Source: a virus. From it: 20,101 nucleotides of DNA. Positions 14,787 to 20,101 of this stretch are shown here, one piece after another; the stretch's first letter is position 1, and each line of letters begins with the position of its first letter. The DNA lies in the IMG/VR virus record IMGVR_UViG_3300034682_000313, positions 1 through 20,101 of that record; one strand, written 5' to 3'. The notes under the pieces are model-generated. The model was not told the DNA's origin. It ran no database searches and was given only the letters and a program-made list of their open reading frames with translations. The position numbers and the translations under genes were made by a program.

Positions 14787-15191
14787 TTAAGGTGTGACAT
14801 CCGATGGGGTTCCCGCGCCAGGCGGGCTCCGGTAGCAGCTGAGTTCAACCGCCAGAATGTCATACATGTCGCTGATCGAGTCAACCTTGTTCGCGTCGAA
14901 CTGTGCCTGCAGATGGGCCTTGAGACGACCGGCATCCGGCATTCGCTCGGTGCAATAGCGCTTGTTGGACAGCTTGACTCGCTCGCCGGCACGACTGCTC
15001 AGTGCCCGTTCGGCGAAGGTCTCTCCGAACCGGGCTTTTACCTGTGAGTCCCCCAGCATGAGTGCGCTGTCGACCACCCCGTTGAGATAGGCAGAACAAC
15101 TTGCCGAGGTGGCATCCCGCTGACAATCGGCCAGACTATCTGCCCAGAGTGCAGGGCTTGCCAGCATGACTAACCATCCTAGTTTTCTCAT
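14787..15191 (-). CDS. Small secreted protein, Rap1a/Tai-like
   Basis: A 134-residue protein with a clear signal peptide ([17 protein letters not shown], predicted cut after residue 17), so it should be periplasmic. The mature part has four cysteines (about residues 23, 32, 80, 119), probably forming two disulfides. The pattern C...[12 protein letters not shown]...RYC...ELSCY resembles the Rap1a/Tai domain, known from periplasmic immunity proteins against type VI amidase effectors but also present in many uncharacterised secreted proteins. No effector gene is nearby, so immunity should not be assumed. Its ATG overlaps the nhaA stop (ATGA on the minus strand, 15191-15188), so it is co-transcribed and coupled with nhaA. 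The tail [14 protein letters not shown] lies beyond the last cysteine, next to the prophage junction, and could have been altered by integration. Confidence 0.72.
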   Translation of the reverse strand: MRKLGWLVMLASPALWADSLADCQRDATSASCSAYLNGVVDSALMLGDSQVKARFGETFAERALSSRAGERVKLSNKRYCTERMPDAGRLKAHLQAQFDANKVDSISDMYDILAVELSCYRSPPGAGTPSDVTP

Positions 15192-16378
15192 AACCCCTCC
15201 GTACTTTGATTCGCCTCCCGATTGGGCAGCGATATCCGCAGAGCGATGTAACCGATCACGGCCGCGAGTGTGGAACCTGCCAGGATCCCGAGGCGCGAGT
15301 AGCTGCCGTAGTCCAGTCCGCCATGCTCGAATGCCAGCGATGCGATAAACATCGACATGGTGAAGCCGATGCCACACAGGATGCTGACGGCAAAGATCTG
15401 TCTGAAGTTCACTCCTTGCGGCAATTGGGCAATGCCTGATTTCACTGCCAGCCAGCTGATGGTGAAAATCCCGAGCGGCTTGCCGACGAAGAGCCCCAGG
15501 ATGATCCCCATGGGGAGCGGATTGAGCAGAGCCGAGAAGTAGACCCCCTCCAGCGATACCCCGGCGTTGGCGAAAGCGAACAGCGGCAGGATCAGGAAGG
15601 CGCTCCAGGGGTGCAGCACATGCTCCAGATGCTTGAGTGGCGATGCGTAACGCTTGCCGTTGAGGGGGATCATGAAGCCCACGATGACCCCCGCCAGAGT
15701 CGCATGGACACCGGACTTGAGCACGGCAACCCAGAGCACCAGGCCGACTAGCATATAGAGTCCAATCCTGTCCTCACCACGGCGATTCATCCAGAGCAAG
15801 GTCAGGGTGGCCACCACACCTATCGCCAGCGCAGTCAGCGACAGTTGCTGGGTGTAGAAGAGGGCAATGATGATGATGACCCCCAGATCGTCCATGATGG
15901 CCAGCGCCAGCAAGAAGACCTTGAGGCTGGTCGGTACCCGCTTGCCCAGCAGCGCCATGACCCCGAGAGCGAAGGCGATGTCGGTTGCGGCCGGAATCGC
16001 CCAGCCAGCACGGGTAGCCTCGTCTCCGTAGTTGAAGAAGCTATAGATGAGGGCCGGTGCCAACATCCCACCCACGGCGGCAATGGCCGGGAAGGTTGCC
16101 TGCACCCGGGAGGAAAGCGCCCCCTCCAGCATCTCTCGCTTCACCTCGAGACCCACCAGAAGGAAGAAGATCGCCATGAAGCCATCGTTGATCCAGAGCA
16201 GCAGCGGCTTGTTGATGTCGAGCGCCGCGATGCGAACCTGCACCTCGGTATTGAGGAAGCTCTGATAGTGTTGCGCCAGCGCCGAATTGGCCAAGCCGAT
16301 GGCAAGCAGGGCGGCCAGGATCAGAATGATCCCGGAAGCAGACTCCAGTTTGAGAAAACGCTTGAATACATCGCTCAT
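15188..16378 (-). CDS. nhaA: Na+/H+ antiporter NhaA
   Basis: A 396-residue inner-membrane protein with about twelve hydrophobic segments; E. coli NhaA is 388. The functional residues fall at the E. coli numbers: Asp133 in [11 protein letters not shown], Asp163 and Asp164 in [10 protein letters not shown], His225 in [10 protein letters not shown], and Lys300 in LFVGKPLGI. It expels sodium in exchange for two protons and supports growth at high salt or alkaline pH. The start [20 protein letters not shown] fits the family, although the ribosome site (TATGGG, about 10 bases upstream) is weak. A sigma70-like promoter lies about 110-145 bases upstream. The downstream small secreted protein overlaps its stop. 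Confidence 0.96.
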   Translation of the reverse strand: MSDVFKRFLKLESASGIILILAALLAIGLANSALAQHYQSFLNTEVQVRIAALDINKPLLLWINDGFMAIFFLLVGLEVKREMLEGALSSRVQATFPAIAAVGGMLAPALIYSFFNYGDEATRAGWAIPAATDIAFALGVMALLGKRVPTSLKVFLLALAIMDDLGVIIIIALFYTQQLSLTALAIGVVATLTLLWMNRRGEDRIGLYMLVGLVLWVAVLKSGVHATLAGVIVGFMIPLNGKRYASPLKHLEHVLHPWSAFLILPLFAFANAGVSLEGVYFSALLNPLPMGIILGLFVGKPLGIFTISWLAVKSGIAQLPQGVNFRQIFAVSILCGIGFTMSMFIASLAFEHGGLDYGSYSRLGILAGSTLAAVIGYIALRISLPNREANQSTEGL

Positions 16379-16493
16379 ATCTAACTACCCATAAGATTCC
16401 ATTTTTTCAGTCTAGGGCCCGAGTAGCTCAATGAAAAATCGTTTCTAACGGCCGATAACAACGAAAAAACCGAAAGCAAAACAGATAATGCCT

Positions 16494-16522
16494 GCTATAA
16501 GCCGGTTACTACCCTCTTTCAA
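16494..16522 (-). promoter_or_regulatory. Candidate sigma70 promoter for nhaA
   Basis: On the minus strand TTGAAA (16522-16517) is followed after 17 bases by TATAGC (16499-16494), a near-consensus pair with ideal spacing. It would give a leader of about 110 bases before the nhaA ATG at 16378. The rest of the 278-base gap is AT-rich with runs of A on the plus strand. No binding site for an NhaR-type regulator could be identified by eye. Confidence 0.55.
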
Positions 16523-16565
16523 GAGCCTTCTCTCCACCCGGAACACCGCATATAAATTCACATAA

Positions 16566-16591
16566 AATGCAAAAGGCGCCCGCAGGCGCCT
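16566..16591 (-). terminator. Intrinsic terminator of the lgt-thyA unit
   Basis: On the minus strand AGGCGCC, a 4-base loop and GGCGCCT form a 7-bp GC-rich stem (16591-16574), running into TTTTGCATTTT. It begins about 65 bases after the thyA stop. It separates thyA from the nhaA promoter, so nhaA is an independent unit. Confidence 0.85.
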
Positions 16592-16656
16592 CTAACAGCT
16601 GAGTGTCAATTCATCGTCACCTGAGTGACGGGACTCGCCCCAGGCTCATTACTTAC

Positions 16657-17451
16657 TCAAATAGCGACAGGCGCCTTGATCCCAGGATGGGGATCATAGC
16701 CCTGGATCTCGAAATCCTCGAATCTGTAATCGAAGATGGAGTCAGGTTTGCGCTTGATCACCAGTTGTGGCAGGGGGCGCGGCTCGCGGGTGAGTTGCAG
16801 TGCGGTCTGCTCCATGTGGTTGGAATAGAGGTGCACATCGCCACCGGTCCAGACAAAGTCCCCCACTTCCAGATCGCACTGCTGCGCCATCATGTGGGTC
16901 AGCAGCGCATAGCTTGCAATGTTGAACGGCAGGCCAAGGAAAACATCACAACTGCGCTGGTAGAGCTGGCAGGAGAGCTTGCCATCCGCCACATAGAACT
17001 GGAAGAAGGCGTGGCAGGGTGCCAGCGCCATTTTGTCCAGCTCGCCCACGTTCCATGCGGAGACGATGATGCGGCGGGAATCCGGGTTGTGCTTGATGTC
17101 ATCCACCGCTTTCTGGATCTGGTCGATGACGGATCCATCGGCCGCTGGCCAGGAGCGCCACTGGGCACCATAGACAGGCCCCAGATCACCGTGCTCGTCG
17201 GCCCACTCATCCCAGATGCTGACACCGTGCTCTTTCAGATAGGCGGTGTTGGTATCGCCATTGAGGAACCAGAGCAGCTCATGAATGATGGAGCGCAGGT
17301 GGCACTTCTTGGTGGTCACCAGCGGGAATCCTTCCGCCAGATTGAAGCGCATCTGATGACCGAACAAGGAGACTGTCCCGGTGCCGGTGCGATCGGATTT
17401 GACGGTCCCTTCATCCAGAATTTTCTGCATCAGGTCGAGATAGGCACGCAT
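16657..17451 (-). CDS. thyA: Thymidylate synthase
   Basis: A 264-residue cytosolic enzyme, exactly the E. coli ThyA length. It makes dTMP from dUMP using methylenetetrahydrofolate. The catalytic cysteine is Cys146 in [12 protein letters not shown]. The dUMP-binding blocks [16 protein letters not shown] and [11 protein letters not shown] are intact, as is the N-terminal [13 protein letters not shown] phosphate loop. The C-terminus ends in the conserved PVAI. Its ATG overlaps the lgt stop by one base (TAATG), so the two are translated from one message, as in enteric bacteria. It is followed by a convincing terminator. Nothing suggests damage. Confidence 0.97.
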   Translation of the reverse strand: MRAYLDLMQKILDEGTVKSDRTGTGTVSLFGHQMRFNLAEGFPLVTTKKCHLRSIIHELLWFLNGDTNTAYLKEHGVSIWDEWADEHGDLGPVYGAQWRSWPAADGSVIDQIQKAVDDIKHNPDSRRIIVSAWNVGELDKMALAPCHAFFQFYVADGKLSCQLYQRSCDVFLGLPFNIASYALLTHMMAQQCDLEVGDFVWTGGDVHLYSNHMEQTALQLTREPRPLPQLVIKRKPDSIFDYRFEDFEIQGYDPHPGIKAPVAI

Positions 17452-18275
17452 TACTTCGCCTCCTTCGGTGCATTGCCGAACAGACGGGGCTGCTTGTAGG
17501 CGGCCCAGACCATGAGCCCCCCCGCCACTATCATCGGGGTAGAAAGGATCTGACCCATGCTGATCTCATTGAAGTAGAGACCCAGCTGGCTGTCTGGTTG
17601 ACGAACAAACTCCACCAGGAAGCGGAACAGACCGTAGAAGAGCAGGAACATCCCGGAAATGGCGCCACGGGGTGGGTGCTTGCGCCAGAACAGGTTCAGG
17701 ATGATGAAGAGCACCACCCCTTCCAGCGCGAACTGGTAAAGCTGGGACGGGTGACGCGGCTCGGGCCCAGCCTCGGGGAAGATGATGGCCCAGGGGACAT
17801 CGGTGACCCGACCCCACAACTCGCCGTTCATGAAGTTGCCGATGCGGCCAACACCGAGGCCGAACGGAATGAGCGGCGCCACGAAATCCGCCACGGTGAA
17901 GAAGTGGCGCTGGGTTTTGTGGGCAAACCAGATCATGGCGGTGATCACCCCGATGAGGCCACCGTGGAACGACATGCCACCGGTCCATATCTTGAACAGA
18001 TAGGTCGGGTCGGCAAGGAAGAGATCGAAGTTGTAGAACAGCACATAGCCGATACGGCCACCCAGGATCACCCCGAGGAAGCCATAAAACAGCAGGTCGG
18101 ATACCTCGTTGCGGGTCCAGCCGCTGTTGGGTGCATCGGCACGGCGACCTGCCAGCCACATGGCGAAGGCAAAACCGAACAGGTACATGAGACCATACCA
18201 GCGTACCGATAATGGTCCCAAACTGAATGCTACGGGATCAATCTGCGAGAAAACCCAATATCCGTCGTGCTGCAT
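17451..18275 (-). CDS. lgt: Prolipoprotein diacylglyceryl transferase
   Basis: A 274-residue inner-membrane enzyme that moves diacylglycerol from phosphatidylglycerol to the lipobox cysteine of prelipoproteins. The ATG at 18275 ([20 protein letters not shown]) is preferred over a TTG at 18287, because GGGG lies six bases upstream and the family starts near the FDPV-type segment. The Lgt signature is complete: [30 protein letters not shown] with the essential histidine, and [25 protein letters not shown] and RQPD follow further on. Several hydrophobic helices span the sequence. It starts 66 bases after ptsP, with no evident terminator between them. The phage spanin LysC is one lipoprotein that would need this enzyme. 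Confidence 0.96.
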   Translation of the reverse strand: MQHDGYWVFSQIDPVAFSLGPLSVRWYGLMYLFGFAFAMWLAGRRADAPNSGWTRNEVSDLLFYGFLGVILGGRIGYVLFYNFDLFLADPTYLFKIWTGGMSFHGGLIGVITAMIWFAHKTQRHFFTVADFVAPLIPFGLGVGRIGNFMNGELWGRVTDVPWAIIFPEAGPEPRHPSQLYQFALEGVVLFIILNLFWRKHPPRGAISGMFLLFYGLFRFLVEFVRQPDSQLGLYFNEISMGQILSTPMIVAGGLMVWAAYKQPRLFGNAPKEAK

Positions 18276-18341
18276 AGGCGGCCCCAATCATAAGAAAAGC
18301 CGCATTCTCCTATCATTCTTACGCAGTAACAAGGTGGAATA

Positions 18342-20101
18342 TCAATCGGGCAGCCTGACCTTGTGCCCAGCCCGCAGCAATCCGCCCAGACCGTGCTCTT
18401 CCAGATATCGGGCAAACAGGCCCCGCAGCACGTGAGGATTGTCATGCTTGAGACCATCCGCCATCAGCGTCTTCAACTCGCCAAGGTCGGATTGCCGCAG
18501 CACGTATTTGATACGGGAGATGTTGTGGGTATTCATGCTGAAACGACGATAGCCCATGGCCAGCAGCAGCAGCACTCCGACCGGATCGCCAGCCAGCTCG
18601 CCACAAACAGAGACCGGCTTGTGATAGCGCCGAGAGGCATCGACCAACAGTTGCAAAGCGCGGATCACCGCGGGATGGAAGGCATCGTAGATGCTGGCGA
18701 CACGGGCATTGTTGCGATCCACCGCCAGCAGGTACTGGGTCAGGTCGTTGCTGCCCACCGACCAGAAGTCGATGAGCGGCGCCATCTCCGGCAGGATGTA
18801 CAGCGCGGAGGGGACTTCGATCATCACCCCGAGACTGGGGTAGCGGATCACCGCATCGCGGCTGGCCGCTTCTTCCGACACCTCGCGCCACGCCTGATCC
18901 AGCAGACGACGGGAGGCCTTGATTTCACTGACACTGCTGATCATCGGCAGCATGATGGCCAGATTGTCCAGCCCTTCGCTGGCCCGCAACATAGCCTTGA
19001 GCTGAACCAGGAAGAGTTCGGGGTGATCCAGGGTGAGCCGGATCCCCCGCCAACCAAGGAAGGGATTTTCCTCCACGATGGGAAAATAGGGCAGTTGCTT
19101 GTCCCCCCCCACGTCCAGAGTCCGCATGCAAACCGGGCGATCCCGATAGGTTTCCAGGATCCCGCGATAGCGGGCAGTCTGCTCCCACTCCGAAGGGAAG
19201 CTGTCCTGCAGCATGAAGGGGATCTCGGTGCGATAGAGCCCGACCCCGTCCGCCAGATGATTGAGGGAAATCTCGGTATCCGCACTCAGCCCTGCGTTGA
19301 GCAGCAGAGAGACCTTGGTGCCGTCGGCGGTCTCGGAGGGCTGGTTGTCGACGCTGCGCACCAGGGTGTCGAGTGCCCGCTCCTCACTCAGCAGTTGCCG
19401 GTACTCGGTCAGGATCACCTGGTTGGGTTCGATGAAGAGATCGCCGCTGTAGCCATCGATGACCAGAGTGCGACCGCCGATGTCACCGAGAGGCAGATCC
19501 ACCCCCATGATGGCCGCCACCCCCATGGCACGGGCCAGGATGGCGGCATGGGAGTTGGTCCCGCCCTTGAGCGACACCACACCGCTCAGAAATTCCCTCG
19601 GGATCTCCGCAAGGATAGTGGCCGTCACTTCATCGGCGACCAGCACCACGGGTTCGCCGATGGTGAGCTGCTCGGGTTCGTCCTGCACCAGCCGGCTGAT
19701 GAGCCGCTGGGCGATGTCTTTCACATCGGTGGAGCGCTCCCGCAGATAGGGATCCTTCATCCCCTTGAACTGCTCTATCAGCCGATCGCTGATGAGTTTG
19801 ACCGCCGAAATCGCCGTCCAGTGTTCCTTGCTGACCTTGTTGCGGATGGGCTTGATGTAGCCGGGATCGTTAAGCAGGTGCAGATAGATGTCGAAGATGG
19901 CGACCGAGTCCTGGCTGTAGCTCTCGCGAAAGCGCAGTGCCAGGCTCTCCAGATCATGGCGCACTTCCTCCACTGCCAGCTCGAGACGGGCAAGCTGCTT
20001 GGCATGATCCTCGTCCTTGCGCGGCGTGATGGTATTGAGCGCCTTGCGCGGACGCCACACCCAGGCCTTGGCGATGGCGATGCCACTCGCCCCGGCAATA
20101 C
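18342..20101 (-). CDS. ptsP: Phosphoenolpyruvate-protein phosphotransferase PtsP (EI-Ntr), C-terminal part
   Basis: The frame runs off the right edge; the visible 586 residues cover the enzyme I portion, and the N-terminal GAF sensor domain is outside. The visible sequence begins IAGASGIAIAKAWVWRP, which starts the enzyme I domain. The phospho-accepting histidine lies in KGGTNSHAAILARAMG. The PEP-binding barrel shows GLYRTEIPFM, LDVGGDKQLPYF, NPFLGWRGIRL and VGSNDLTQYLLAVDRNN, and the catalytic cysteine lies in SVCGELAGDP. It passes phosphate from PEP to NPr in the nitrogen PTS. The arrangement ptsP-lgt-thyA matches E. coli. An internal GTG at 20060 is not the true start. Confidence 0.96.
   Translation of the reverse strand, partial: IAGASGIAIAKAWVWRPRKALNTITPRKDEDHAKQLARLELAVEEVRHDLESLALRFRESYSQDSVAIFDIYLHLLNDPGYIKPIRNKVSKEHWTAISAVKLISDRLIEQFKGMKDPYLRERSTDVKDIAQRLISRLVQDEPEQLTIGEPVVLVADEVTATILAEIPREFLSGVVSLKGGTNSHAAILARAMGVAAIMGVDLPLGDIGGRTLVIDGYSGDLFIEPNQVILTEYRQLLSEERALDTLVRSVDNQPSETADGTKVSLLLNAGLSADTEISLNHLADGVGLYRTEIPFMLQDSFPSEWEQTARYRGILETYRDRPVCMRTLDVGGDKQLPYFPIVEENPFLGWRGIRLTLDHPELFLVQLKAMLRASEGLDNLAIMLPMISSVSEIKASRRLLDQAWREVSEEAASRDAVIRYPSLGVMIEVPSALYILPEMAPLIDFWSVGSNDLTQYLLAVDRNNARVASIYDAFHPAVIRALQLLVDASRRYHKPVSVCGELAGDPVGVLLLLAMGYRRFSMNTHNISRIKYVLRQSDLGELKTLMADGLKHDNPHVLRGLFARYLEEHGLGGLLRAGHKVRLPD

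Noticed and set aside
16615-16630. CGTCAC/GTGACG short hairpin just after thyA as its terminator
   Set aside because: The stem is only 6 bp with no T-run. The hairpin at 16574-16591 with a following TTTT is much better.
16603-17499. A 298-codon plus-strand frame opposite thyA
   Set aside because: It covers a complete, well-conserved thyA in antisense and shows no family features. It is a by-product of codon bias.

Overview
The window joins the right-hand part of a P2-type (contractile tail, Peduovirus-like) prophage to a stretch of conserved gammaproteobacterial chromosome. The host block, read on the minus strand, is ptsP, lgt, thyA, nhaA. ptsP-lgt-thyA is the gammaproteobacterial arrangement also found in E. 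coli. The GC-rich sequence, the close but not enteric protein sequences, and the similarity of the phage to the P2-like phages of Aeromonas suggest an Aeromonas species. The genus is an inference, not a proof.

Positions 1 to about 14.7 kb, all plus strand, follow the P2 late-gene order closely. First comes the lysis cassette: the end of a muramidase, a LysB-like inner-membrane spanin, and an overlapping LysC-like outer-membrane spanin. Next are tail completion genes R and S. Then come the baseplate and fibre operon V, W, J, I, a beta-helix tailspike, an H-like collar fibre and a small fibre-assembly protein. Last are FI (sheath), FII (tube), E with E' by programmed frameshift, T (tape measure), U and D. 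Many genes overlap by 1 to 4 bases or are separated by a few bases, as expected for co-transcribed, translationally coupled late operons. The capsid, packaging, replication, immunity and integrase genes lie outside the window to the left.

Departures from P2 are these. A large, AT-richer beta-helix tailspike sits between I and the H-like fibre. The H and G equivalents are short. No ogr activator gene follows D. A conserved 41-bp palindromic element lies just upstream of V and again upstream of FI, the two places where P2 has late promoters.

From 14642 to 14786 is a non-coding junction that should contain the right attachment site. It has a strong hairpin after gene D, short direct repeats and a 12-bp palindrome. 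The chromosome then reads leftward. nhaA overlaps a small secreted four-cysteine protein that resembles the Rap1a/Tai family. thyA has its own intrinsic terminator and overlaps lgt by one base. ptsP runs off the right edge. No RNA genes, CRISPR arrays or insertion sequences were seen, and no wholly new system is obvious. The best leads are the paired palindromes, the inserted tailspike, the nhaA-coupled secreted protein and the attachment junction.
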